Shown here one piece after another: positions 8,617-17,165 of a DNA stretch of 64,000 nt (the stretch's first letter is position 1; each line of letters starts with the position of its first letter). The translations under genes were made by a program, and so were the position numbers. The notes under the pieces are model-generated. The model saw only the letters and a program-made list of their open reading frames with translations. It ran no database searches and was not told the DNA's origin. This DNA comes from Salegentibacter salinarum (GTDB taxonomy: Bacteria > Bacteroidota > Bacteroidia > Flavobacteriales > Flavobacteriaceae), in assembly GCF_900168115.1 (NCBI RefSeq), contig NZ_FUZC01000003.1, forward strand, positions 1 to 64,000, read 5' to 3'.

Positions 8617-9990
8617 ATGTACACGCTATCCAGTAAATTAAAATTAACAGCAATTATTTTTATGATTGTTGGTGCCATTGGGCTCGTGATTGGGTTTTTA
8701 CAGGCGCCATCAAATTTGGATGATGTTAGGGAAATGATGGCTGCAGAAGAGCACCACGGTGAAGCATCGCATTCCGAAGAAGGAGAGGCTAATTTTGCCG
8801 AAGCAGAACACGGGATGTTATTAGATGATGAACCTGGGAGAAATGCAGAAGCTGAGCACGCTGAAGAAGCAGGGGCTCACGATACCGAGCATCTGGAGCA
8901 TAAATTACATCAATTGCAAAATAAGCCCTGGGCAGCAATTTATGTGGCAGCATTCTTTTTCTTTATGATCTCTTTAGGTGTTTTAGCCTTTTATGCTTTA
9001 CAATATGCTTCACAAGCAGGTTGGTCTCCGGTTTTATTCAGAGTTATGGAAGCTATTTCAGCTTACATTGTTCCTGGTGGGATTATTATGTTTGTACTTT
9101 TAGCACTTTCAGGTTTTCATATGAACCACTTATTTGTATGGATGGATCCGGAAGTTGTAGCTCACGACGAGATTATTCAGAATAAAACAGCTTACCTAAA
9201 TGTACCTTTCTTCTTAATTAGAGCAGCGATATTTTTGGCGGGTTGGTTCCTGTTTAGACATTTCTTGGTAAGAAACTCAAGAAGACTTGACGAAGCAACA
9301 GATAACTATTACTTTAAAAAGAACTTTAAACTCGCAGCAGGATTTTTAGTTTTCTTTCTTATTTCAGAATCTATAATGAGCTGGGACTGGATTATGAGTT
9401 TAGATCCGCACTGGTTTAGTACTTTATTTGGATGGTATGTATTTTCAAGTATGTTCGTTTCAGGAATTACTGTAATTGCTTTAGTAAGTATTTATTTAAA
9501 ATCTAGAGGATACCTACCCTTTGTTAATAACAGCCATATACACGATTTGGCCAAATATATGTTCGGTATAAGTATTTTCTGGACCTACCTTTGGTTCTCA
9601 CAATTTATGCTTATTTGGTATTCTAATATTCCAGAGGAAGTAGTTTACTTTATTAGTAGAATTGAAAATTATGGTTTACCATTCTTTGGAATGGTTGTAT
9701 TAAACTTTTTATTCCCACTACTGGTATTAATGAATAGCGATTACAAGAGAGTAAACTGGTTTGTAGTAATGACGGGTATTGTTATACTTATAGGTCATTA
9801 TCTTGATGTATTTAATATGGTAATGCCGGCAACTGTGGGAGAATCATGGTTTATTGGAATTCCTGAGATAAGTGCAGTACTTTTCTTTGGAGGATTGTTT
9901 ACTTTTGTGGTCTTTAGTGCGCTAACTAAAGCACCGCTACTTGCGAAACGCAACCCATTTATAAAGGAAAGTGAACATTTCCACTATTAA
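8617..9990 (+). CDS. actF: Alternative complex III subunit ActF, integral membrane protein
   Basis: 457 aa. One membrane segment near residues 10-30 is followed by a His/Glu-rich extramembrane segment (nine His between 46 and 98), then about nine further membrane helices. ActF is a paralogue of ActC of the quinol:cytochrome c oxidoreductase membrane family and shares the conserved SWDWIMSLDPHWFST segment. It is the last ACIII gene, 35 nt before coxB. The His/Glu-rich insert is variable and possibly metal-binding, which is inference only. Confidence 0.93.
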   Translation: MYTLSSKLKLTAIIFMIVGAIGLVIGFLQAPSNLDDVREMMAAEEHHGEASHSEEGEANFAEAEHGMLLDDEPGRNAEAEHAEEAGAHDTEHLEHKLHQLQNKPWAAIYVAAFFFFMISLGVLAFYALQYASQAGWSPVLFRVMEAISAYIVPGGIIMFVLLALSGFHMNHLFVWMDPEVVAHDEIIQNKTAYLNVPFFLIRAAIFLAGWFLFRHFLVRNSRRLDEATDNYYFKKNFKLAAGFLVFFLISESIMSWDWIMSLDPHWFSTLFGWYVFSSMFVSGITVIALVSIYLKSRGYLPFVNNSHIHDLAKYMFGISIFWTYLWFSQFMLIWYSNIPEEVVYFISRIENYGLPFFGMVVLNFLFPLLVLMNSDYKRVNWFVVMTGIVILIGHYLDVFNMVMPATVGESWFIGIPEISAVLFFGGLFTFVVFSALTKAPLLAKRNPFIKESEHFHY

Positions 9991-10025
9991 TAAAAGATTT
10001 GATTGTTTAAAGAAGAACTTATAAA

Positions 10026-11093
10026 ATGACCGTATTTTTAGTAATAATAGTATTAGCCCTTTTGGCCGTTACCGGTTGGCAAATGTCTAAGATTTTTCAG
10101 TTGTCTAAAGGCCCGGGAGCCGAGAGTTCTGAAATAGCTAATGACAACGATAATAGACAGCAAGCCAAACTAATGCTTTGGTTTATGATCTTTATCTATG
10201 TAGGGATGGCCTATAGCTTTTGGCAATGGAGTAAATTGTACCTTCCCGAAGCTGCTTCAGAACATGGAAATCAGGTAGATACTTTAATGTTTATTTCCAT
10301 AGGACTTATTATGGTAGTGCAGGTAATTACGCAGGCATTGCTACATTGGTTCGCCTATAAATATCAGGGAAAAAAAGGTCAAAGAGCTCTTTTCTTTGCC
10401 GATAATGATAAACTGGAGTTTATTTGGACTATTATTCCGGTAATTACGCTGGCAGGTTTAATTATTTATGGATTATTTACCTGGAGTGATATTATGAATA
10501 TTAGTGAAGAAAACGATCCTATTGTTATTGAAATCTATGCTAAGCAGTTTAGCTGGCAAGCCAGATACGCTGGTGAAGATAACACCCTTGGGGAAGCTAA
10601 CGTTCGCTTTATAGAAGGAATAAACACGGTGGGAGTTAATGAAAATGATCCTTATGCAGATGACGATAAAATTACAACAGAACTTCACCTTCCAGTAGGA
10701 AAAGAAGTTTTGTTTAAATTTAGATCTCAGGATGTATTACACTCTGCTTATTTCCCTCACTTTAGAGCACAAATGAACGTAGTGCCCGGGATGGTTACGC
10801 AATTTGCTTTTACACCAGATATTACTACTGAAGAAATGAGAAATTCAGAGTATATGGTAGATAAAGTAAAAACCATTAATGAAATTAGAAAAGATAACAG
10901 TGAGGCTTTAATGGCGGAAGGAGATGCGCCATTAGATTCCTACGAATTTGATTACTTCCTGCTTTGTAACAAGATTTGTGGTGACGCGCACTACAATATG
11001 CAGATGAAGATTATTGTTGAAAGCGAGGAAGATTATAACGAATGGTTGAGTGAACAGGATACGTTTGCTTCAACTTTGGAATCACAAGAATAA
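10026..11093 (+). CDS. coxB: Cytochrome c oxidase subunit II
   Basis: 355 aa. Three hydrophobic segments: one at the start and two near residues 45-65 and 85-105, then another at about 125-150, before the periplasmic cupredoxin domain. The CuA ligands are visible: H239 (VLHSAYFPHF), C314, C318, H322 and M325 in CNKICGDAHYNM. There is no C-terminal cytochrome c domain, so this subunit takes electrons from a separate donor, presumably the adjacent ACIII. It follows actF in the same run and is followed by coxA 27 nt later. Confidence 0.94.
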   Translation: MTVFLVIIVLALLAVTGWQMSKIFQLSKGPGAESSEIANDNDNRQQAKLMLWFMIFIYVGMAYSFWQWSKLYLPEAASEHGNQVDTLMFISIGLIMVVQVITQALLHWFAYKYQGKKGQRALFFADNDKLEFIWTIIPVITLAGLIIYGLFTWSDIMNISEENDPIVIEIYAKQFSWQARYAGEDNTLGEANVRFIEGINTVGVNENDPYADDDKITTELHLPVGKEVLFKFRSQDVLHSAYFPHFRAQMNVVPGMVTQFAFTPDITTEEMRNSEYMVDKVKTINEIRKDNSEALMAEGDAPLDSYEFDYFLLCNKICGDAHYNMQMKIIVESEEDYNEWLSEQDTFASTLESQE

Positions 11094-11120
11094 CAGAACT
11101 AAAAAGAATATAATTTAGAT

Positions 11121-12947
11121 ATGTCAGCAATAGCAACAGCACCGGCTCACGATCACCACGACGATCACGGACATCATCATAAACAAACTTTTATTACTAA
11201 ATATATATTTAGTACAGATCATAAGATGATTGCCAAGCAATATCTTATCACAGGTATATTAATGGGAATTGTAGGGATTATGATGTCCGTACTTTTCCGT
11301 ATGCAATTAGCCTGGCCAGAAGAATCTTTTATGCTTTTTGAATGGCTCCTGGGAGATAAATGGGCTCCAGATGGAGTAATGACACCGTCTATTTACCTTG
11401 CTTTGGTTACCATACATGGTACTATAATGGTATTTTTTGTGCTTACTGCCGGTTTAAGTGGTACGTTTAGTAACTTACTTATTCCGCTACAAATTGGTGC
11501 ACGGGATATGGCTTCCGGGTTTATGAACATGCTTTCATACTGGTTGTTTTTCATCTCTTGTGTGATTATGCTTAGCTCATTGTTTATAGAGTCTGGTCCT
11601 GCCTCAGCTGGTTGGACGATCTATCCACCGCTTAGTGCCCTGCCTCAGGCTATTGGAGGTTCAGGAATGGGAATGACCCTCTGGTTAATTTCTATGGCTA
11701 TTTTTATTGCATCGTCCCTTTTAGGTTCTCTTAATTACATTGTTACTGTTCTTAATCTTAGAACAAAGGGAATGTCTATGATGAGACTTCCGCTTACAAT
11801 CTGGGCATTTTTTGTTACCGCCATTATTGGTGTGGTTTCATTCCCGGTGTTATTATCTGCGGCACTCCTACTTATAATGGATAGAAGTTTTGGAACTTCT
11901 TTCTTCCTTAGTGATATTTATCTTGAAGGAGAAGTATTAAGCCACCAGGGAGGTTCTCCGGTTTTATTTGAACACTTGTTCTGGTTCCTTGGTCACCCCG
12001 AGGTTTATATTGTAATTCTACCTGCAATGGGTATTGTTTCAGAAGTTTTAGCAACAAATTCTCGTAAACCAATTTTTGGTTACCGTGCGATGGTTGCTTC
12101 AATTCTAGCAATTGCATTCCTTTCAACAATCGTATGGGGTCACCACATGTTCGTTTCGGGGATGAATCCATTCCTTGGATCAGTATTTACATTTACAACA
12201 TTATTAATTGCGATTCCTTCTGCAGTAAAAGCCTTTAACTGGATCACGACGCTCTGGAAGGGTAACCTGCAAATGAACCCCGCGATGCTATTTTCAATCG
12301 GTTTTGTTTCAACATTCATCACCGGTGGTCTAACAGGAATTATCCTTGGAGATTCAACATTAGATATTAACGTTCACGATACATATTTCGTAATTGCCCA
12401 CTTCCACCTGGTAATGGGTATTTCTGCGATCTACGGTCTTTTAGCCGGGGTTTACCATTGGTTCCCGAAAATGTTTGGTAGAATGATGAATAAAAACCTT
12501 GGTTATGTTCACTTCTGGATAACCGCAGTTGGTGCTTACGGGGTATTTTTCCCAATGCACTTTATAGGTCTTGCAGGTTTACCAAGACGTTATTATACCA
12601 ACACGGCATTCCCATATTTTGATGACCTTGCCGACGTTAACGTAATTATTACAATTTTCGCCCTTATTACAGCGGGTGTTCAGGTTGTATTCTTATATAA
12701 CTTCTTTAGCTCTATTTTCTTCGGACAAAAAGCTACACAGAACCCCTGGAATTCCACTACCTTAGAATGGACTACTCCGGTAGAACACATTCACGGCAAC
12801 TGGCCTGGTACAATTCCTTCAGTTTACCGTTGGTCTTACGATTATAGTAAGATGAATCTTGAGGCTACAGATTACGTACTTCCTGGTCAGGATTTTGTTC
12901 CACAAAATGTGCCGCTTCAGGATCACGAAGAAGAATTGAATCATTAG
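11121..12947 (+). CDS. coxA: Cytochrome c oxidase subunit I
   Basis: 608 aa heme-copper oxidase catalytic subunit with about twelve membrane helices. Visible ligands: heme a His99 and His429, CuB His292 in HPEVY (with the cross-linked Tyr296), His341 and His342, and high-spin heme His427 in IAHFHLVMG. The Tyr in HPEVY places it in the A family. The N-terminus is His-rich (seven His in residues 10-20). It reduces oxygen to water and pumps protons. It ends the act-cox operon; a strong terminator follows. Confidence 0.96.
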   Translation: MSAIATAPAHDHHDDHGHHHKQTFITKYIFSTDHKMIAKQYLITGILMGIVGIMMSVLFRMQLAWPEESFMLFEWLLGDKWAPDGVMTPSIYLALVTIHGTIMVFFVLTAGLSGTFSNLLIPLQIGARDMASGFMNMLSYWLFFISCVIMLSSLFIESGPASAGWTIYPPLSALPQAIGGSGMGMTLWLISMAIFIASSLLGSLNYIVTVLNLRTKGMSMMRLPLTIWAFFVTAIIGVVSFPVLLSAALLLIMDRSFGTSFFLSDIYLEGEVLSHQGGSPVLFEHLFWFLGHPEVYIVILPAMGIVSEVLATNSRKPIFGYRAMVASILAIAFLSTIVWGHHMFVSGMNPFLGSVFTFTTLLIAIPSAVKAFNWITTLWKGNLQMNPAMLFSIGFVSTFITGGLTGIILGDSTLDINVHDTYFVIAHFHLVMGISAIYGLLAGVYHWFPKMFGRMMNKNLGYVHFWITAVGAYGVFFPMHFIGLAGLPRRYYTNTAFPYFDDLADVNVIITIFALITAGVQVVFLYNFFSSIFFGQKATQNPWNSTTLEWTTPVEHIHGNWPGTIPSVYRWSYDYSKMNLEATDYVLPGQDFVPQNVPLQDHEEELNH

Positions 12948-12970
12948 AATCGAATAAAATTAATTTCAAA

Positions 12971-12998
12971 AACCTCTTCGGTAACGGAGAGGTTTTTT
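12971..12998 (+). terminator. Terminator of the act-cox operon
   Basis: A 10-bp stem (12971-12980 with 12985-12994, one U-G pair) closes a GTAA loop and runs into a T-rich tract ending at 12998. It lies 23 nt after the coxA stop. Confidence 0.85.
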
Positions 12999-13057
12999 GC
13001 TTTTAGGAGATCTTGAAATTGATATCTAATTGAATTTATAACTTAAGTTCTTTTAAA

Positions 13058-13086
13058 TTTGGCCCGCGCTATTTTACTTATCTTTG
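13058..13086 (+). promoter_or_regulatory. Promoter of ruvB
   Basis: TTTG (13058-13061), a 17-nt spacer and TATCTTTG (13079-13086) match the Bacteroidota -33/-7 consensus closely, 32 nt before the ruvB start. Confidence 0.6.
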
Positions 13087-13118
13087 CTAAACTAGCTTAT
13101 CTTTAATTTTGATGATTT

Positions 13119-14141
13119 ATGAATGAAAACCTGGATCCCAGCGGAGAAAATTTTTCTCCTGAAGAATTTGATATCGAAAGGGCATTGCGGCCCTTAAGTT
13201 TTGATGATTTTGCCGGCCAGGATCAGGTTCTGGATAATCTTAAGGTTTTTGTTGAAGCTGCAAATCAACGTGGGGAAGCTTTAGATCATACTCTTTTTCA
13301 CGGTCCTCCCGGATTGGGAAAGACAACCCTGGCACATATTCTTGCTAATGAATTAGAAGTAGGTATAAAAGTAACATCTGGTCCTGTTTTGGACAAGCCC
13401 GGAGATCTTGCCGGTTTGCTTACAAATCTTGAAGAGCGCGATATCCTTTTTATAGATGAAATTCACAGGTTGAGTCCGGTGGTAGAAGAATACCTCTATT
13501 CCGCAATGGAAGATTACCGTATAGATATTATGATTGAATCAGGGCCTAATGCAAGGACGGTTCAAATCAATCTTAACCCGTTTACACTTATTGGTGCTAC
13601 CACGCGCTCAGGGTTGCTTACAGCGCCTATGCGGGCACGTTTTGGTATTTCCAGTCGACTACAGTATTACTCTACAGAATTGCTTTCAGATATAGTGCAA
13701 CGTAGCTCAGAAATTCTTCGGGTCCCTATTAGCCTCGATGCCGCGATAGAAATTGCAGGAAGAAGCCGCGGAACCCCTAGAATTGCCAATGCCTTGCTCC
13801 GCCGTGTTCGGGATTTTGCCCAAATTAAGGGCAATGGAAAAATCGATATGGAAATCGCAAAATACGGACTCAAAGCTTTAAATGTAGATGCTCACGGTTT
13901 AGATGAAATGGATAATAAAATCCTAGAAACTATAATCGATAAGTTTAAAGGGGGGCCGGTGGGTTTAACCACCCTTTCTACCGCCGTAAGTGAAAGTGCC
14001 GAAACTATTGAAGAGGTTTATGAACCTTTCCTTATTCAGCAAGGCTTTATTTACAGAACTCCGCGGGGGAGAGAAGTTACAGAAGCCGCTTATAAACATC
14101 TAGGCCGGGTAAAAGGAAGTACCCAGGGAGGACTTTTTTAA
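13119..14141 (+). CDS. ruvB: Holliday junction branch migration ATPase RuvB
   Basis: 340 aa, normal length. Walker [10 protein letters not shown] near residue 65, Walker [10 protein letters not shown] near 112, sensor [18 protein letters not shown] near 163, and a C-terminal winged helix ending in [17 protein letters not shown]. The hexameric motor drives branch migration with RuvA, whose gene lies about 5.4 kb downstream rather than beside it. A short stem (14156-14161 with 14169-14174) without a T-run follows the stop and is too weak to call a terminator, so P450 and queG may be cotranscribed. Confidence 0.97.
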   Translation: MNENLDPSGENFSPEEFDIERALRPLSFDDFAGQDQVLDNLKVFVEAANQRGEALDHTLFHGPPGLGKTTLAHILANELEVGIKVTSGPVLDKPGDLAGLLTNLEERDILFIDEIHRLSPVVEEYLYSAMEDYRIDIMIESGPNARTVQINLNPFTLIGATTRSGLLTAPMRARFGISSRLQYYSTELLSDIVQRSSEILRVPISLDAAIEIAGRSRGTPRIANALLRRVRDFAQIKGNGKIDMEIAKYGLKALNVDAHGLDEMDNKILETIIDKFKGGPVGLTTLSTAVSESAETIEEVYEPFLIQQGFIYRTPRGREVTEAAYKHLGRVKGSTQGGLF

Positions 14142-14189
14142 TTCAGCTTCCAGATTGGAGTTGATAACACTCCATTAATTTTCAACGTT

Positions 14190-15515
14190 ATGGCAGAAAA
14201 ATATATTCCTACGGTTTCTATGTTTCGCTTTGTGAAAAATGCCGGCAGGATTTTAAAAAATCCACTGCCGTTTCATAGAGAGAATTTTGAAAAATATGGA
14301 GATGTGTTTCAAATTCATATAGGTCCCGGGCAAAAGGTCATATTTTCCCGCGATGCCGCTTTTGCTGAATATGTACTTCAGAAAAATCAAAAGAACTATC
14401 AAAAATCTACTATTCAAACCCGGGACCTGGCAAAATATGTAGGCAAGGGACTTTTAACTGCAAGTGGTGAACATTGGGCAAAGCAGCGCAAGCTTATTCA
14501 GCCGGCTTTTCATAAATCTCATCTTACCGGTTTATTGGAATCAGTTCAGCAGGCTATAAATATTGAAATTGAAAAAATTCAGCCTAATAAAAAATTTGAT
14601 GTTTTCCCGGTTTTTAATGATCTCGCTTTTCAAACCGTGGTCAAATCTTTGTTCAGCAGCGCCGCCAATCAAAAGCAAATAAATAGATTACAATATATTA
14701 CCGAAGCAGCTCAAAAAATGCTGGTAAAGGAACTTCGGCAGCCTTTTAAACTTTGGTGGTTTCACTTAAGCGGAGAAATTAAAAAACACATAAACCTAAC
14801 CCGGGAAGCTCGGGCAATTTTAGAAGATATCGTTGAAGAACGTAAAAAATCTGAAACGAGATACGATGATTTATTAGATATGCTGTTGGATGCGCGATAT
14901 GAAGATGGCCAGCCAATGGATAAAGAGCAGTTAATAGACGAAATCCTTATTTTATTTACCGCCGGTCACGAAACCACTTCTAATGCGTTAACTTTTACCT
15001 GCGAACTTCTTGCGCGTAATCCTGAAGCCCAGGAGAAAATATTTAAAGAGGTTGAAACTGCTAAAAGTGAAACTCATGATTTAATGGGATTTGTGAGATC
15101 CTGCGTTTATACTCAACAGGTTATTGAAGAATCTATGCGAATGTATCCGCCGGCCTATTTTATAGATCGTGTAAACATTGAAGAAGATAATTTTAATGGG
15201 TTCAAATTGCCAAAAGGTTCCAGTATCTTATTTTCCTGTTTTGAGATCCATAGACATACAAAACAGTGGGAAAACCCTGAAAAATTTGATCCGGAAAGGT
15301 TTTTGGATTCAAAAGCTCATTCTTCTCATTATTTTCCGTTTGGGGCGGGGCCAAGAAAATGCATTGGTAATAATTTTGCAATGTTCGAAATGATTATGGC
15401 GATTGCAGAAGTAATTTCGCGTTATAAAATTGTACCTAAAACTTCAGAAATGGAAATAAAACCTTTAATTACCCTAAAACCAAAAAACGCGATTTTAGAA
15501 TTTTCACCACGATAA
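14190..15515 (+). CDS. Cytochrome P450
   Basis: 441 aa. I-helix [11 protein letters not shown] (about 257-267), K-helix EESMRMYPP, and the heme loop [12 protein letters not shown] with thiolate ligand Cys391. There is no fused reductase and no membrane anchor, so it depends on separate ferredoxin or flavodoxin partners; none is adjacent. The substrate cannot be told from sequence; fatty acid-like or terpenoid hydroxylation is possible. It sits between ruvB and queG, 48 nt after ruvB and 2 nt before queG, which suggests transcriptional linkage without a functional one. Confidence 0.93.
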   Translation: MAEKYIPTVSMFRFVKNAGRILKNPLPFHRENFEKYGDVFQIHIGPGQKVIFSRDAAFAEYVLQKNQKNYQKSTIQTRDLAKYVGKGLLTASGEHWAKQRKLIQPAFHKSHLTGLLESVQQAINIEIEKIQPNKKFDVFPVFNDLAFQTVVKSLFSSAANQKQINRLQYITEAAQKMLVKELRQPFKLWWFHLSGEIKKHINLTREARAILEDIVEERKKSETRYDDLLDMLLDARYEDGQPMDKEQLIDEILILFTAGHETTSNALTFTCELLARNPEAQEKIFKEVETAKSETHDLMGFVRSCVYTQQVIEESMRMYPPAYFIDRVNIEEDNFNGFKLPKGSSILFSCFEIHRHTKQWENPEKFDPERFLDSKAHSSHYFPFGAGPRKCIGNNFAMFEMIMAIAEVISRYKIVPKTSEMEIKPLITLKPKNAILEFSPR

Positions 15516-15517
15516 AT

Positions 15518-16444
15518 TTGTACGAAAATAAGTCGAAATACACGCAATTAATCAAAACCGAAGCCAGCCGCCTTGGTTTTCTGTCGTGCGGGATTTCCAA
15601 AGCCGAATTTCTTGAAGCCGAAGCCCCGCGCCTGGAAGAATTTCTGAAAAAAAACCGTCACGGCGAAATGCGTTGGATGGAAAATAACTTTGATAAGCGT
15701 TTGGATCCTACAAAACTGGTAGAAGGTTCAAAAAGCGTGATTTCACTCTTGCTGAATTATTATCCGAAAGAAACCCAGCGAGAAGATTCTTATAAAATCA
15801 GTAAATATGCCTACGGGCGCGATTATCATTTTGTAATTAAAGATAAACTGAAACAATTATTGCAGGTTATGCAAGATGAAATAGGGGAAATTAATGGACG
15901 CGCATTTGTAGATTCGGCTCCGGTGATGGATAAAGCCTGGGCCGCAAAAAGCGGATTGGGCTGGATTGGCAAACACTCTAATTTACTCTCTAAACAAACC
16001 GGTTCTTTCTATTTTATCGCCGAATTAATTGTAGATCTGGATCTGGAATACGACGCACCGGTTACCGATCACTGCGGAAGTTGCACCGCCTGCATTGACG
16101 CCTGCCCAACTGATGCTATTGTAGAACCTTACAAGGTTGATGGCAGCAAATGCATTTCTTATTTCACGATAGAGCTAAAGGACGAATTGCCTAATTCTTA
16201 TAAAAACCAGTTTGAAGATTGGATGTTTGGCTGCGACATTTGCCAGGATGTTTGCCCGTGGAATAGATTTTCAAAACCACATAATGAGCCATTGTTTAAT
16301 CCGCATCCAGAATTATTAGAAAAAGATAAAAAGGGCTGGGAAGAACTTACTAAAGAAACTTTTAATGAGATCTTTAGAAAATCAGCGGTAAAACGAACCA
16401 AATTTGAAGGTTTAAAAAGGAATATTGAGTTTCTGCAGAAATGA
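15518..16444 (+). CDS. queG: Epoxyqueuosine reductase
   Basis: 308 aa. Cobalamin-dependent iron-sulfur enzyme for the last step of queuosine tRNA modification. N-terminal domain with the [10 protein letters not shown] and RLDPTKLV segments; then two 4Fe-4S cluster motifs, [16 protein letters not shown] and [13 protein letters not shown]. The start is TTG at 15518, two bases after the P450 stop; the first in-frame ATG would delete the conserved N-terminus. No other queuosine genes are in the window. Confidence 0.95.
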   Translation: MYENKSKYTQLIKTEASRLGFLSCGISKAEFLEAEAPRLEEFLKKNRHGEMRWMENNFDKRLDPTKLVEGSKSVISLLLNYYPKETQREDSYKISKYAYGRDYHFVIKDKLKQLLQVMQDEIGEINGRAFVDSAPVMDKAWAAKSGLGWIGKHSNLLSKQTGSFYFIAELIVDLDLEYDAPVTDHCGSCTACIDACPTDAIVEPYKVDGSKCISYFTIELKDELPNSYKNQFEDWMFGCDICQDVCPWNRFSKPHNEPLFNPHPELLEKDKKGWEELTKETFNEIFRKSAVKRTKFEGLKRNIEFLQK

Positions 16445-16453
16445 GAATCCAAT

Positions 16454-16496
16454 GTTTTCCGACGTAAATATTAAGGTTACCTAATTAACGGAAAAC
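16454..16496. terminator. Possible shared terminator between queG and the convergent small gene
   Basis: GTTTTCCG (16454-16461) pairs with CGGAAAAC (16489-16496), enclosing an AT-rich region with an internal AGGTTACCT palindrome. It fills most of the gap between two convergent genes. The loop is long, so the call is weak. Confidence 0.3.
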
Positions 16497-16957
16497 TAAT
16501 TTTTGCTTTTGAATTTTCTCCCGAATTCCTCATAACTATCGAATTCTAATAAGTTAAAAGTGATTGGGATGGTGTGTTTTAAGGAAACATTTTTAGAATT
16601 TATTGAAGCCGGTTGTTTAATTTTGAGATCGGCAAATAACCTTATGGCCTCCTTCTCTAAATACTTATTTCTTGTTCTAACTTTTACCTGTTTAACTTCT
16701 CCTGTTTCATTAATTACAAATTGAACATACGCTTGACCGGGCAAATTCTTCTTTTTTACTAGCTTCATTATATCAATATTCCTTTTTATATATTGATTCA
16801 GTTTTTCAGTAAAACAATCTGCAGAGTTGATACTGTCTGTACATTTGGAAATAAATGGAGCTTTATCAACTTCCGATAGGCTAAATGTTTGAGATTGAGC
16901 CAGAATATTGACAGGAAATAAAAAGAAGCAGGAAAAAATAAATATAAGATGTTTCAA
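16496..16957 (-). CDS. Small secreted protein with TonB C-terminal-like domain
   Basis: 153 aa. Signal peptide (1-20, cleavage near ILAQ). Residues about 35-138 resemble the TonB C-terminal domain: FISKCTDS, a second Cys before FTEKLNQYIKRN, then YVQFVINETGEVKQVKV and KEAIRLFADLKIKQPA. There is no membrane anchor or proline linker, so it cannot act as an ordinary TonB. Two more copies of the domain occur in this window (28212-28934 and 29057-31174). Convergent with queG. The function is unknown; a periplasmic binding or decoy role is inference. Confidence 0.75.
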   Translation of the reverse strand: MKHLIFIFSCFFLFPVNILAQSQTFSLSEVDKAPFISKCTDSINSADCFTEKLNQYIKRNIDIMKLVKKKNLPGQAYVQFVINETGEVKQVKVRTRNKYLEKEAIRLFADLKIKQPASINSKNVSLKHTIPITFNLLEFDSYEEFGRKFKSKN

Positions 16958-17135
16958 AAAACAATTAGATTTTGAACCTTAAATTTACATTTATTTGATA
17001 AAATTAATAGCATTTTGAAGAAAAGTTTAAAATTGGATGATATCAAGTGCTGAACTTCAATTTTTATAAGTATATACGATCAAAAAATAATACTTTCTTT
17101 TATACGTAGAAGTTCAATATTGCAGCTGAGCTTGC

Positions 17136-17143
17136 TACCTTTG
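17136..17143 (+). promoter_or_regulatory. -7 box of maeB
   Basis: TACCTTTG matches TAnnTTTG, 22 nt before the maeB start. No clear -33 partner at the usual spacing. Apart from this, the 208-bp gap 16958-17165 shows nothing I can call. Confidence 0.45.
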
Positions 17144-17165
17144 TAATAAGTAGAAAAATTAAATT

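Noticed and set aside
14156-14174. Hairpin after ruvB as a terminator
   Set aside because: The stem is only six base pairs and no T-run follows; it is also too close to the P450 start to matter.
14190-15515. The P450 as part of a secondary metabolite cluster
   Set aside because: Its neighbours are ruvB and queG; no scaffold-making enzyme, transporter or redox partner is adjacent.
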